Shown here in pieces: positions 27,015 through 35,849 of a stretch of 64,000 bases of DNA. Position 1 is the stretch's first letter, and the number at the start of each line of letters is the position of its first letter. The position numbers and the translations under genes are program-made. The notes under the pieces are model-generated. The model had not been told where the DNA came from. It saw only the letters and a program-made list of their open reading frames with translations, and ran no database searches. The DNA comes from Microcaldota archaeon (GTDB lineage Archaea; Micrarchaeota; Micrarchaeia; Micrarchaeales; Micrarchaeaceae): the NCBI GenBank assembly GCA_028866715.1, contig JAGWHO010000002.1, positions 45,906-109,905 on the forward strand, written 5' to 3'.

Positions 27015-27795
27015 CTGCAGTCACGTAGCCCTGCTTGCATGCGGTTGTGTTCGACAGGCTTGTGCTCGCCTTGCACAGGTATGCCGTGAAGACGTTGGCA
27101 TTCCCTATTATGGCAAGCGCCACAGGGCTGCTGCTGTTCGAGAGCATGCTGATTACCTGCTGCTGGTCCATGCCTGCGACCACCTGCGGGGTTATCACTG
27201 CGCCGACCTGAACGCTGCTGTTTGCAAAGTCTATGAACGGGATAGAGCCGCTTGGGTCGTAGTTGCTGTATATCCCGCCATCAAAGGCCGAAGGCTGCTG
27301 CAGCTGCTGGCCGTTCCTATCCTCGGTCTCAACCGCAGTGAATGCCACCAACCGGCTCGAGTATGTCGAGGACCTGAACGAGAACGTCGGCGTGTTCGGG
27401 AACTTGTCATTCTGCGTCGATGTCATATACGTAAGATTGGAGAGCGTTCCGAATCTCATAAGGGTGAGCACGACCGCCCATCTCGTTATGGCGCAGTACG
27501 GGCAGTACTCAGCTCCGATGTAGAGCACCTGCGGCTTGCTGTTATTTGTTAGCGAAGGGGCCACTATCGGCGTAGGGTAGTTCGGATGGCCTCCAAGGGG
27601 TATGGTAGTCCCTATACCGACATGGTTCGCCAGCGAGTAGTTCGTGGCTATGCTCTGAAGCTGCTGCATCTCCGCAGTAGGCACAGGCTGGTTGCTAGAG
27701 TATGCACCGCTGCTGCTGCCTAGCAGCAGGAATGCTGCCACAAGCGCCACGACAATTATGCCGGCGCCGATATATGCCATATGGTTCTTCTTCAT
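26998..27795 (-). CDS. DUF929 thioredoxin-like exported protein
   Basis: 265-aa protein with an N-terminal membrane anchor (MKKNHMAYIGAGIIVVALVA) and an extracytoplasmic domain. A thioredoxin-like CPYC sits in VLYIGAEYCPYCAITRWA (about residue 95). Two further cysteines occur near the C-terminus (YLCKAS, TACKQGY). DUF929 is a family found mainly in archaea and is thought to act in thiol/disulfide chemistry outside the membrane. It begins 2 bases after the PAP2 stop on the same strand, so they are probably cotranscribed. Confidence 0.82.
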   Translation of the reverse strand: MKKNHMAYIGAGIIVVALVAAFLLLGSSSGAYSSNQPVPTAEMQQLQSIATNYSLANHVGIGTTIPLGGHPNYPTPIVAPSLTNNSKPQVLYIGAEYCPYCAITRWAVVLTLMRFGTLSNLTYMTSTQNDKFPNTPTFSFRSSTYSSRLVAFTAVETEDRNGQQLQQPSAFDGGIYSNYDPSGSIPFIDFANSSVQVGAVITPQVVAGMDQQQVISMLSNSSSPVALAIIGNANVFTAYLCKASTSLSNTTACKQGYVTAVMNQH

Positions 27796-27796
27796 C

Positions 27797-28390
27797 TCAA
27801 ACCCTCGTAAAAATCCTCAGTATCATGCCCCTTAGGCGCAAGATGCCAATCCTTCCAAGCACCAAGTTCCCGATCCTTGACAGCTGCGCCCGAAGCAACC
27901 ATATAATGTATGAGACCACAAGGCTTATTACGATTCCTGCCAGCACGTCTGTCAGGTAATGCTGGCCAAGGTATATCCTGCTGAAGAGCACCACAGCAAC
28001 CCAGACTATGTAGAGCACTCTGACTATCTTGTGCCCCCAGATAAACATCGGCAGTCCTGCAAGCACTGCTGCATGGTTGCTCGGGAATCCGTACGTAGGG
28101 TCGCACGCAGTCTGGTTTATCCATGAAAGGTCGCTTACGCTGCAGGGCCTAGGCTCCATGAATACGTGCTTCAGCACGTCACTAATTATATACAGAACAA
28201 TACCTGCAACAATGAGCGAGTATACGTTGTCGTTCTTCCTCAGGAAAGCGTATATTATCAGTACCGGGATAATAACGTAGAAGCTGTCCGTGACCCAGGA
28301 CATCGCAGTATTGAGCCCCGGGCTCGCTATGGCCTTCATGAACTGGAACGCGGCAATGTTTATTGGGCTTAAGAACGCTGGAGGCAGCAT
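27797..28390 (-). CDS. PAP2-family membrane phosphatase
   Basis: 197-aa integral membrane phosphatase of the PAP2 superfamily, often acting on polyprenyl or lipid phosphates. The tripartite active site is complete: KHVFMEPRPC (K-x6-RP), YGFPSNHA (PSxH) and SRIYLGQHYLTDVLAG (SR-x5-H-x3-D). About six hydrophobic helices. It heads a two-gene unit with DUF929 and is divergent from the tRNA-Trp gene. Confidence 0.9.
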   Translation of the reverse strand: MLPPAFLSPINIAAFQFMKAIASPGLNTAMSWVTDSFYVIIPVLIIYAFLRKNDNVYSLIVAGIVLYIISDVLKHVFMEPRPCSVSDLSWINQTACDPTYGFPSNHAAVLAGLPMFIWGHKIVRVLYIVWVAVVLFSRIYLGQHYLTDVLAGIVISLVVSYIIWLLRAQLSRIGNLVLGRIGILRLRGMILRIFTRV

Positions 28391-28469
28391 AGCGGATCAA
28401 CCAAACTTACAGAGATATCTACACGAATTATTAATATATTGGTATGCTACAAATCCTAACGTGCCAGAC

Positions 28470-28610
28470 GGGGTTGTTGCGTAACTTGGCAGCGCGTCAG
28501 GCTCCAGATGTTTGTATTCGATATGAGCCCAAGGGCGATGATGAGGATCTGGAAGTACGAGTAAGATATGAAGTAACCTGAAAATCTGGGTTCAAATCCC
28601 AGCAACCCCA
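28470..28610 (+). tRNA. tRNA-Trp (CCA) with an intron that carries box C/D-like motifs
   Basis: Acceptor GGGGTTG (28470-28476) pairs with CAACCCC (28603-28609), discriminator A. D-stem GCGT/GCGC, anticodon stem TCAGG/CCTGA, loop with CCA at 28504-28506, T-arm CTGGG-TTCAAAT-CCCAG. An intron of about 68 nt (28508-28575) follows position 37, the canonical archaeal place. It contains a C-box-like ATGATGA (28538-28544); a D-box-like CTGA lies at 28578-28581 in the 3' exon. In euryarchaeal tRNA-Trp the intron is known to act as a C/D guide RNA; the same role here is inferred. CCA is not encoded. Confidence 0.92.
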
Positions 28611-28649
28611 ATTATTTTAAACTAGAGCTACAATACAAATGCGGATAAC

Positions 28650-29207
28650 ATGGCAGATGAATTCTACGCAAAGCCTCCGTTCACGCTCAATGAGGGCGAA
28701 AAGATAGTCACTAGCATAAAGCCAATATGGAAGGGCTATTTTCTTAGGTACTCCCTCGGCCACATGATATTCGCGGCTATAATCGGCATATGGATAGGCG
28801 TATATGCACTCCGTTTTGGGGTAGGGTGGTTTGCGGCAGTATTCCTCGGGCTCTTCGCTGCCATCACGTTGCTAAGCGTAGCAATGGCCAAAATCTCCTA
28901 TGGAAAGTTCACGGTCTGGCTCACGGACCACCGTGTAGTGAGCGCCAAGGGCACGATAGGCTACAACATAGAGTCGATGCCATTGGAGAACATCGTTGAT
29001 GTTGTGGTAAGCAGGGGCATCCTAGACAGGATACTCGGCCTCTCGTCAGTCATGCCGGTTCCGATGGGCGGGATGGTGATGTACGGTAGAAGGTCAGGGC
29101 TCAGTACCGTAGGCTTCATACCCGCACTGCATCCTGACGATGCGCTGAAGATACAGAAGGAATTGTTCGATCTCAGAAATCTAAGGAAGAAGGACCTTAA
29201 GGAATAG
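28650..29207 (+). CDS. Membrane protein with a bacterial-type PH domain
   Basis: 185-aa protein. Two adjacent transmembrane helices (about 35-75: GHMIFAAIIGIWIGVYAL, then WFAAVFLGLFAAITLLSV) are followed by a bPH2-like domain (about 85-160) with LTDHRVVSAKGTIGYNIESM and LENIVDVVVSRG, as in YdbT-type proteins. The C-terminus is charged and helical. Function is unknown; such proteins are usually membrane-associated. Monocistronic between the tRNA-Trp gene and a convergent ASCH gene. Confidence 0.75.
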   Translation: MADEFYAKPPFTLNEGEKIVTSIKPIWKGYFLRYSLGHMIFAAIIGIWIGVYALRFGVGWFAAVFLGLFAAITLLSVAMAKISYGKFTVWLTDHRVVSAKGTIGYNIESMPLENIVDVVVSRGILDRILGLSSVMPVPMGGMVMYGRRSGLSTVGFIPALHPDDALKIQKELFDLRNLRKKDLKE

Positions 29208-29209
29208 GG

Positions 29210-29593
29210 TCAAAGCACCAGATCAACATCAAAGAAGCCGAGCTTGCCAGGCATTGGTATCGTCTTTTCAAATCTCACGGCATCCTTCAGCAGGAAGCCG
29301 TACTTCGCGTCTGAATACTCGTCTGTTGCCATGTGCATGTCCTTGTCAGCGACAAATTCGTCCCTGCCCGTGTATTTCTTAACACCGTATATCGTTGCTT
29401 TTCCTACAACTGCGCGCCTCGGCAGCCTATCTGGATCCATACCAAGCATCTTGCATGCCTCTACATTGGTGTTGCCAGATGCGTGAACAAGGAACGCGCC
29501 CCTGAATTTCGTGTTCCACGTTCTGAGCTCTATGGTCTTTCTGCCGCTTACAACAAGCTCGGCGAACGGCTGCTTCAATGACAGGCACTTCAT
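29210..29593 (-). CDS. ASCH-domain protein
   Basis: 127-aa stand-alone ASCH (PUA-like beta-barrel) domain. MKCLSLKQPFAELVVSGRKT followed by IELRTWNTKFRG is the hallmark N-terminus, then GAFLVHASG and VVGKATIYG. ASCH proteins are predicted RNA-binding or modified-nucleoside-processing proteins. Convergent with the PH-domain gene (2-base gap) and divergent from the HAD gene. Confidence 0.85.
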   Translation of the reverse strand: MKCLSLKQPFAELVVSGRKTIELRTWNTKFRGAFLVHASGNTNVEACKMLGMDPDRLPRRAVVGKATIYGVKKYTGRDEFVADKDMHMATDEYSDAKYGFLLKDAVRFEKTIPMPGKLGFFDVDLVL

Positions 29594-29660
29594 ACTTCAA
29601 GATTAATTGGTGCAGGTTTATATTCCTGTGCAGAGAAATGCCGAATAACGAGTGATTAGC

Positions 29661-30446
29661 ATGGATGCCCCGCGGCCATTGACCGAGATTACAGACGAGC
29701 AGATACTCAGGACGAAGCTCGTTGTCTTTGATGTGGACGGCGTGATAATACCCAAGGGCACCAATCTCAAGGAAAATGGCGATGGCACTGTATTCCACAT
29801 GGAGACCCATAAGCTGAGCGAAAAGTTTGTCAAAAACATAACAGAGCTGAAGAGGCACGTAAAGATATCGTTCTCGTCAGGCAGGAACCTTCTATATCTG
29901 CGCAGCCTTACGAAGGACGTCTACGACAAGAGCGTCATACTGCAGTCTGAAAACGCCGCGATAATATTCATCAACGGCGAGATAAGCACTCCGCAGTTCC
30001 CAGACGGATATTTCGAGGCGGCCAACAGGCTCAGGAACCTGGTACTCGCGAATGCAAATGAGCTAGGCCTAAGGGGGTTCGAGCCGAAGATCTACAATCT
30101 TGCGGTGCACATGGACGAGAACTACAGGATCAACGATCTCGTAAAGGAAGCAGACCCCGAAGGGCATCTTTATTGCATATGGACAGGCGAGGCTTTCGAT
30201 GTGGGCCTTAAGGGCGTGACAAAGGGCGCAGGCTTGGAGAAGATTGCAGAGACGCTGAATCTGGAAAGGAACGAGATAATAACAACGGGCAACGCGCTCA
30301 ACGACAAGGAGATGCTCGAATCCGGCGTGGGCGTTACGATGGAGCCAGACAGGGTATGGGCGCCTTACAGATCAAGCGGTGCCGGACTTGGCGGAGAAGA
30401 GCTCGTCGAGTTCCTTGTAAGCAGGTTCAGGGAGCTGAAAAAGTGA
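29661..30446 (+). CDS. HAD-superfamily phosphatase (subfamily IIB-like)
   Basis: 261-aa phosphatase. Motif I VVFDVDGVIIPKG gives the nucleophile Asp, motif II is FSSGRN, the Lys motif is near GVTKGAGLEKIAE, and motif IV is TTGNALNDKEMLESG, where the usual GDxxND is replaced by GNALND. A cap domain lies between motifs II and III, as in archaeal phosphoglycolate or sugar phosphatases. ATG 29661 is preferred; GTG 29652 would add three residues. Substrate is unknown. Confidence 0.8.
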   Translation: MDAPRPLTEITDEQILRTKLVVFDVDGVIIPKGTNLKENGDGTVFHMETHKLSEKFVKNITELKRHVKISFSSGRNLLYLRSLTKDVYDKSVILQSENAAIIFINGEISTPQFPDGYFEAANRLRNLVLANANELGLRGFEPKIYNLAVHMDENYRINDLVKEADPEGHLYCIWTGEAFDVGLKGVTKGAGLEKIAETLNLERNEIITTGNALNDKEMLESGVGVTMEPDRVWAPYRSSGAGLGGEELVEFLVSRFRELKK

Positions 30447-30447
30447 A

Positions 30448-30960
30448 TCAGCTCTTCATCACATAATTTTTGTAGTAGAGATATCCTGCAATCGTCTTGT
30501 GGTCCTTAATCCTGTTAGACCTTATCATCGCATCCACTCTTTTGATGCTCATTGGGGCAAGTTCTATGACCTCGTAGGAATCCGGTTTTCTCTTTGACTT
30601 CTCTCCTACGCGCGCATGAAAATAGTAAAATGCTCTGTCGGTTACCCCTGGCGAAGCATAATCCATGAACATGAATTCTATTCTCTTTACTTTGAAGCCG
30701 GTCTCTTCCTCGAATTCTCTTCTTGCTGCAAGAATGGGCTTCTCTCCCTTTTCTATATGCCCTGCTGGCAGCTCGTAGATGAACTTGTTTATCACGTGCC
30801 TGTACTGCCTCTCAAGAAGGACATCTCCATTATCTAAGATAGGCACAACTACCGCAACATCAGGCTGTACTGTCTTCGTGAATTCTACACTCTTGCCTCT
30901 TACCTTATGTCTTTCCTTCTCTATAGTGACCCAATCATCTTTGTATACAATCTTACCCAT
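30448..30960 (-). CDS. Nudix hydrolase, ADP-ribose pyrophosphatase type
   Basis: 170-aa hydrolase of nucleoside diphosphate-linked substrates. The Nudix box is complete: GHIEKGEKPILAARREFEEE with TGF following (residues about 77-99). The upstream ERQYRHVINKFIYELPAG is typical of the ADP-ribose branch. ATG 30960 is chosen because it is preceded by a purine-rich GTAGG and because codons upstream overlap the neighbouring gene. The stop is 1 base beyond the HAD gene stop (convergent). Confidence 0.87.
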   Translation of the reverse strand: MGKIVYKDDWVTIEKERHKVRGKSVEFTKTVQPDVAVVVPILDNGDVLLERQYRHVINKFIYELPAGHIEKGEKPILAARREFEEETGFKVKRIEFMFMDYASPGVTDRAFYYFHARVGEKSKRKPDSYEVIELAPMSIKRVDAMIRSNRIKDHKTIAGYLYYKNYVMKS

Positions 30961-30965
30961 CAAAC

Positions 30966-31478
30966 CTACTTTATCTGTGTCTCGTGGGCTTTTATGCATT
31001 CCTCAAGGAAATAGTTCATCACAGGGACTACCCTTTCGTATGCGCCGCTATTGGTGCATGTGATCGTTATCTCGAGATATCCGGCATCGAAGTACGGCTT
31101 GGACTTTATCTGTGTGAAGTTCTTGTCGAGCAGTTTATTCTTATGCAGCTCCATGGCAAGATTCGACTGTATCTCAACAACAAGCAATGAATCCCAATGG
31201 GTCGAGAATGCGGGCATCATCCTGATGGTATAGCTCCCAAAGGTGATACCCATACCCTCCTCATAAATGGCGCTTATTCTCTTTACTTTGATCCCTCTAG
31301 CATTGAATGATTCATTATGTCTCTTGCTTATGATCCCCTTTTCTTTCAGATACGTGCCTGTGCCGTCAAGCCTCTCATCAGAGTTTATATTCAAGCTGCT
31401 GCCCAGCTGCCTCATGAAATTCTTCCACTTCCCGGGCTTGTTGTTGTCCTCAGTCTTAGTTACCTCTGGCCCGTGCAT
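30966..31478 (-). CDS. Hypothetical protein, 170 aa
   Basis: I do not recognise this protein. It has no signal peptide or membrane helix. A charged N-terminus (KTEDNNKPGKWKNFMRQLGS) is followed by a mixed alpha/beta region with SFNARGIKVKRISAIYEEG and a beta-rich centre (FGSYTIRMMPAFSTHWDSLL), ending in a helix MNYFLEECIKAHE. It lies 5 bases upstream of the Nudix start on the same strand and is likely cotranscribed with it. Confidence 0.6.
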   Translation of the reverse strand: MHGPEVTKTEDNNKPGKWKNFMRQLGSSLNINSDERLDGTGTYLKEKGIISKRHNESFNARGIKVKRISAIYEEGMGITFGSYTIRMMPAFSTHWDSLLVVEIQSNLAMELHKNKLLDKNFTQIKSKPYFDAGYLEITITCTNSGAYERVVPVMNYFLEECIKAHETQIK

Positions 31479-31601
31479 GCCTTTACCTCATCCGATAAAA
31501 ATCCTCATGCGACTTTATTAAGCCTTTTGTCCAGAAACCTGCGTTTTGACGGAGCGGATTAAAGCTATTTATATTAGGCAAGGCCCATCTCATCTGCAGG
31601 C

Positions 31602-32426
31602 ATGGAAATGGAGCGGAACACATTTCTTATAAAGATAGGCGGCAGCATAGCGACTGACAAGGGCAAGCCAAGAACTGCGAATACAGGGCTGCTCAAAAGC
31701 CTGCTCTCCGAGATCCATACCGCAACACGGGAGACCGGTGCCAGACTGGTACTTGGGCATGGCGGAGGCAGCTACCCGCATGCCACAGCGGTGAAGTACG
31801 GCCTCAAGGCTTCTGGAAGCATAACAGACGCCAACAGGCTCGGCTTTTTGATGACGCAGCTTGATGCGCGCGAACTCAACACGATAATCGCAAACATTGC
31901 AGTAGAGCTTGACATGCCTGTGTTCCCAATCTCACCATCAAGCTTTTGCGTTGTCGAGAACGGTGCAATCAAGGTGGGCACGGCCACGCCAATCACAGCA
32001 GCTTTGGAGAACGGATATATCCCTCTGGTCTATGGGGACTGCATCCAGGGCCTTGGCGGAAGATACGGCATATGCTCCACGGAAAGCATATTCGAGTTTT
32101 TATGCGGGTATATACGACCTAACACTGTGATAAGCATAGGCGACATCGCGGGGGTATACGACGAAGACCCGCACAAGAGGCATGATGCCAAGCTGATACG
32201 TACGGTAAGCAGGTCAAACATCGATAAGGTATTGGCATACGCGGGCGGGTCCATGCATGCAGACGTTACCGGAGGCATGGCAGACAAGCTTGTGCAGCTG
32301 TGGAAGATATCTGCGAAAATAGGGAAGGAATGCCATATAGTCGACGGCACTGTGCCAGGGAATGTCTATAATCTGGTAACCGGGGCGCAGGACGTGCCTC
32401 ACACAACAATAGACGCCATGGTCTAG
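31602..32426 (+). CDS. Isopentenyl phosphate kinase
   Basis: 274-aa amino-acid-kinase-fold enzyme that makes isopentenyl diphosphate in the archaeal mevalonate pathway, supplying ether-lipid synthesis. LIKIGGSIATDKGKPR (phosphate loop), LVLGHGGGSYPHATA with the substrate-binding His typical of IPK, VYGDCIQG, SIGDIAGVYDEDP and DVTGGMADKLVQLW. Length fits IPK (about 260). ATG 31602 or ATG 31608 may be used. A TATA-like tatttata lies about 35 bases upstream. The 3' end overlaps the carbamate kinase stop by 4 bases. Confidence 0.9.
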   Translation: MEMERNTFLIKIGGSIATDKGKPRTANTGLLKSLLSEIHTATRETGARLVLGHGGGSYPHATAVKYGLKASGSITDANRLGFLMTQLDARELNTIIANIAVELDMPVFPISPSSFCVVENGAIKVGTATPITAALENGYIPLVYGDCIQGLGGRYGICSTESIFEFLCGYIRPNTVISIGDIAGVYDEDPHKRHDAKLIRTVSRSNIDKVLAYAGGSMHADVTGGMADKLVQLWKISAKIGKECHIVDGTVPGNVYNLVTGAQDVPHTTIDAMV

Positions 32427-33322
32427 CTTATCCTTGTCCCACTCTTTCCCTCAAGCACAAGCTCGAGCTTCTCTAGGCTTCCTATGTATGCGGTCCCTTT
32501 GCCGCTTTCTACAAACTCTATGCATGCCTCGACCTTCGGCCTTATGGTGCCTTCTTCAAACATGCGAAGATTTTTCTTCAATATGCTGGATTTCGCCTCC
32601 ATTATCATCCCTGTCTTGCGGCCGTAGTCCGTGTAAACGTAATCAACGTCCGTCAACAGCAGCATCATGTCGGCACCCATCGCGCTTGCCAGCAATTGCG
32701 TCGCCCTGTCTTTGTCTATGACCCCGGCAACGCCAACATACCTCTTGCCTTTCCTTATCACCGGCACGCCTCCGCCGCCACAAGCAATCACAATGCCTTT
32801 ATCCGATAGGTCCCGTATCGAGGCCGTTTCCAGAATCTGCTTTGGGATAGGCGACGGCACTACCAACCTGTACCCGTTCTGGAACTTCCTGTAAACGCCA
32901 TTTCCGCTCTTCTTCCGCATGAACGGCCCTATCGGTTTTGAGGGATTCCTGAAAGCCTTGTCGTCCGGATCGACAAGCACGTGAGTAAGTACTGCAGCAA
33001 CTTCAATATTCTTCCCCAGCTTGGCAAGCTCGTTCCTAAGGGCCAGCTCCAGCACTGTGCCTATCTGCGCCTCCGTTTCCGATGACATTATGTAGAAGGG
33101 GAGTGCAGGAACATCTTTCCCAGCATGCATGTTCCTCGAGAGCTCGTCCCCTATCTGCGGGCCGTTGCCGTGCGTTATGATTATCCTATATCTGCCTGTT
33201 GCCGCGACTCTTGCTATTTGCGCAGCAACCTTCGCAGCGTTCCTCATCTCAGAGCCAACGTCCTGCCTGCCTGAAGGGCTCAGGAGCGCGTTCCCTCCAA
33301 GGCCGATGACTATTGTCTTCAC
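32423..33322 (-). CDS. arcC: Carbamate kinase
   Basis: 299-aa amino-acid-kinase-fold enzyme that interconverts carbamoyl phosphate plus ADP with carbamate plus ATP. TIVIGLGGNALL, ITHGNGPQIGDEL, the large-lobe insertion (about residues 120-165), VIACGGGGVPVI, GVIDKDRATQLLASAMGAD and LLLTDVDYVY are family motifs. GTG 33322 (MKTIVIGLGG) fits the family N-terminus; ATG 33343 is also open. No arginine deiminase gene is adjacent, so whether it works in catabolism or carbamoyl phosphate supply is open. Confidence 0.9.
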   Translation of the reverse strand: MKTIVIGLGGNALLSPSGRQDVGSEMRNAAKVAAQIARVAATGRYRIIITHGNGPQIGDELSRNMHAGKDVPALPFYIMSSETEAQIGTVLELALRNELAKLGKNIEVAAVLTHVLVDPDDKAFRNPSKPIGPFMRKKSGNGVYRKFQNGYRLVVPSPIPKQILETASIRDLSDKGIVIACGGGGVPVIRKGKRYVGVAGVIDKDRATQLLASAMGADMMLLLTDVDYVYTDYGRKTGMIMEAKSSILKKNLRMFEEGTIRPKVEACIEFVESGKGTAYIGSLEKLELVLEGKSGTRIS

Positions 33323-33373
33323 AATAGCAGAACACAATAGCATAATAAATAAGTTCCATGCTAGACATTCACC

Positions 33374-33967
33374 ATGATAAAGCTCCTAATATTCGACATA
33401 GGCGATGTGATCGTAAGGTTCAGCGAGTACGACTACATGCATTACATAGCGAAAAAGAGGAAGCTCAGCTACCGCAAGCTGTCAAGGGCGCTCATGCCAC
33501 TGATAGCGCAGATGGAGCTCGGCCACCTGACAGTCAAGAACATGGAGGAGATAATAGACCTGAAGTTCGGGCTGCACGATTCCACCATGGAGTGGAACGA
33601 GGGGTACAAGAAGCTTGCGAGGCTGAACGAACCGGTCAGGAACCTTGTTGCAAGGCTCTCAAAGAAATACATGGTAGTGCTTCTGACGAACGTGAGCGAG
33701 AGCAGATATGATATAATGAGCAGGAGCTTCATAAGAAGAATCCCAAACAAGCGGGTCTTCACCTCATGCCACCTAAACCTGAGGAAACCGGACGCAAGGA
33801 TATACAAGCGTGTCCTTACGGATATGAAGGTAAAGCCAAGCGAAGCGGTATTTGTCGACAATATGCTTGTCAACGTGAAGGGCGCAAGAAGAGTGGGAAT
33901 AAAGTCGATACAGTTCAGAAATTATCCCCAGCTCGTAAGCGACCTCAAGAAGATAAAGGTGCTGTGA
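33374..33967 (+). CDS. HAD-superfamily hydrolase
   Basis: 197-aa haloacid-dehalogenase-like protein. Motif I LLIFDIGDVIVRF, motif II VVLLTNVSES, Lys motif LRKPDARIYKRVL and motif IV AVFVDNMLVNVKGARRVG are intact; a helical cap lies between I and II (about 18-80). It resembles the epoxide-hydrolase-N/YihX type. The proline dehydrogenase gene begins 4 bases after the stop, so the two are probably one transcript. Substrate is unknown. Confidence 0.82.
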   Translation: MIKLLIFDIGDVIVRFSEYDYMHYIAKKRKLSYRKLSRALMPLIAQMELGHLTVKNMEEIIDLKFGLHDSTMEWNEGYKKLARLNEPVRNLVARLSKKYMVVLLTNVSESRYDIMSRSFIRRIPNKRVFTSCHLNLRKPDARIYKRVLTDMKVKPSEAVFVDNMLVNVKGARRVGIKSIQFRNYPQLVSDLKKIKVL

Positions 33968-33971
33968 TCCC

Positions 33972-34826
33972 TTGTGGCCAAGCTCGTACCTTGAGAGGCA
34001 TCTGGCGAAGCAGTGGATAGCCGGGCCTGACATACACGATGCGATAGAGAGGGCAAGGGCGTTCAACAGGCACGATATAACCGCAATGATAAACTATCTA
34101 GGCGAGGAGCACACCGGAAGAAGGAAGATAGACGAAGCGACTGAGAAGTATCTTGCGCTCATCAAGGAGATAAGAAAATCAAGGGTAAAGGCCGTCATAT
34201 CAATGAAGCCGACCCAGCTCGGCCTGAGGATAAGGCCTGAACTCTTCGAGGCAAATTATCTCAAGATAATAAGATACGCAAAGCGCAACAGTGTGTTCGT
34301 ATGGCTCGACATGGAGGAGCCAGACACTGTGCAAGACACGATAAACGTGTACCTGAAGCACGTCAAGACAGGCAACACAGGCATCTGCATACAGTCTAAC
34401 CTGAAGAGGAGCGCAAAAGACCTGCATCTTCTGGTCAGGCACAGGGCAAAGATAAGGCTCGTAAAGGGCGCATACACGCCAAGCCAGTCTGAGGGGTATC
34501 ACACCCAAGCATCAGTAACCAGCAACTATCTGAAGCTGCTCAAGTATCTGATAAGGAACGACCACAACGTGCTCATCGCGGCCACGCACGACACGACAAT
34601 GATAGAAGCAGCAGCGAAGCTCGCGGGGAACAGGAAAAATATCACGTATGCGGTCCTCAACGGCATAAAGAACATCTATGCAATAGAGCTTGCAAGATCC
34701 GGGAAGACGGTCTATGCCTATATCCCGTTCGGCGAGGAATGGATTGCATATTCATACAGACGAATAAAAGAGGTAGGCCATCTCAGCCTTATAATGAAAT
34801 CTCTGTTCGAGAAGCAGCCAATCTGA
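33972..34826 (+). CDS. Proline dehydrogenase-like flavoenzyme
   Basis: 284-aa TIM-barrel enzyme of the PRODH family, oxidising proline to pyrroline-5-carboxylate with FAD. Signatures: LRIRPELFEANYLKII, VWLDMEEPDT, IRLVKGAYTPSQ, LIAATHD, and the C-terminal TVYAYIPFGEEWIAYSYRRI with the substrate-binding RRxxE (RRIKE). Start is TTG 33972, 4 bases after the HAD stop. The aldehyde dehydrogenase at 45771 could catalyse the second step to glutamate, so the pathway would be split over two loci here. Confidence 0.85.
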   Translation: MWPSSYLERHLAKQWIAGPDIHDAIERARAFNRHDITAMINYLGEEHTGRRKIDEATEKYLALIKEIRKSRVKAVISMKPTQLGLRIRPELFEANYLKIIRYAKRNSVFVWLDMEEPDTVQDTINVYLKHVKTGNTGICIQSNLKRSAKDLHLLVRHRAKIRLVKGAYTPSQSEGYHTQASVTSNYLKLLKYLIRNDHNVLIAATHDTTMIEAAAKLAGNRKNITYAVLNGIKNIYAIELARSGKTVYAYIPFGEEWIAYSYRRIKEVGHLSLIMKSLFEKQPI

Positions 34827-34863
34827 TAACAATTAAAACCATTAGACGCTAATAGTAATACAC

Positions 34864-34936
34864 AGCCCCATCGTCTAGTGGCCAAGGACAGCGGACTTTG
34901 GATCCGCGAACATCGGTTCGAATCCGGTTGGGGCTA
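34864..34936 (+). tRNA. tRNA-Gln (TTG)
   Basis: 73-nt intronless tRNA. Acceptor AGCCCCA (34864-34870) pairs with TGGGGCT (34929-34935), discriminator A. D-loop TAGTGGCCAAGGACA, anticodon loop CTTTGGA with TTG, T-loop TTCGAAT. CCA is not encoded. The downstream transporter ATG is only 11 bases away. Confidence 0.95.
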
Positions 34937-34947
34937 ATGGTGTTGAA

Positions 34948-35817
34948 ATGCTCGCATGGTACTACATAACCATCATCGCCGCAGTCCTAATGGGCGCAGC
35001 CACGATAATAGAGAAGTACGCGCTCAAGAGGGAGCATGCGACTGCCTATACCGCTGCATTCACTGTGCTTTCTGCAGTGGCTGCCCTGCCTCTTATCCCG
35101 TTCTCCAATCTAAACCTGCCGCTGTCGGCATGGGGGCTGGTCTACCTGATAAGCGTGCTGGCGACCATAGGCTACCTGCTCATGGCAAAGGTCTACAGGC
35201 ACGGCAACATATCGATCGCATCGGCAATCACTAGCTCTGTGCCGTCCCTTTTCGTCGTGCTCATGGGTTTCGCGTTCCTCGGCGAGGTGCTCTCGCCTGA
35301 GCAGTACATGAGCATAATGGTCCTCGTCTTTGCAGGATACATATTCCTGGCAAGGTTCAACAACGGCCAGGCTGACGCAAAAGGTCATGGGATAAAATTC
35401 ATAGACAAGCTGCTGGGAGCGTCGTTCGTCATAGCGCTTGGCTACATACTTGTGAAATACCTGTTTAACGGCGGGATAAGCCCGATAACGTATGTGCTAC
35501 TGTCGCAATTGTTCGTTGCGCTCAACATGCTTGTTTACATGGTGCTAAAGTTCGGGGGCCTCAAGGAGATATCCTCCCACATAAAGGCAAACTCCAAGCC
35601 ATTGGCTGCCATAGCCATACTCACTGTAGCGTACAGGGTCCCGCTCTATTCGTCAATCTCGCTGATACAGACGAGCCTTGCCGTGCCGCTGCTGAACGGC
35701 GTATTCATCATAGTGACCGTCATGGTCGGCGGTCTGCTCTTCAGGGAGGGCAACATATGGAAGAAGATACTCATAAGCGCAGTGCTCCTCGCTGCCTCAT
35801 ACTTCCTAATCCTATAA
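34948..35817 (+). CDS. EamA/DMT-family transporter
   Basis: 289-aa membrane protein with about ten hydrophobic helices in two EamA repeats (1-140 and 150-289). The first repeat ends AFLGEVLSPEQYMSIMVLVF and the second ends LLFREGNIWKKILISAVLLA, the characteristic E-containing loop of DMT exporters. Substrate cannot be inferred. A strong overlapping-strand signal in this gene is only a codon shadow. Confidence 0.85.
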   Translation: MLAWYYITIIAAVLMGAATIIEKYALKREHATAYTAAFTVLSAVAALPLIPFSNLNLPLSAWGLVYLISVLATIGYLLMAKVYRHGNISIASAITSSVPSLFVVLMGFAFLGEVLSPEQYMSIMVLVFAGYIFLARFNNGQADAKGHGIKFIDKLLGASFVIALGYILVKYLFNGGISPITYVLLSQLFVALNMLVYMVLKFGGLKEISSHIKANSKPLAAIAILTVAYRVPLYSSISLIQTSLAVPLLNGVFIIVTVMVGGLLFREGNIWKKILISAVLLAASYFLIL

Positions 35818-35849
35818 AGGAATAAATACAGGTGCTGAGAAACCAATAT

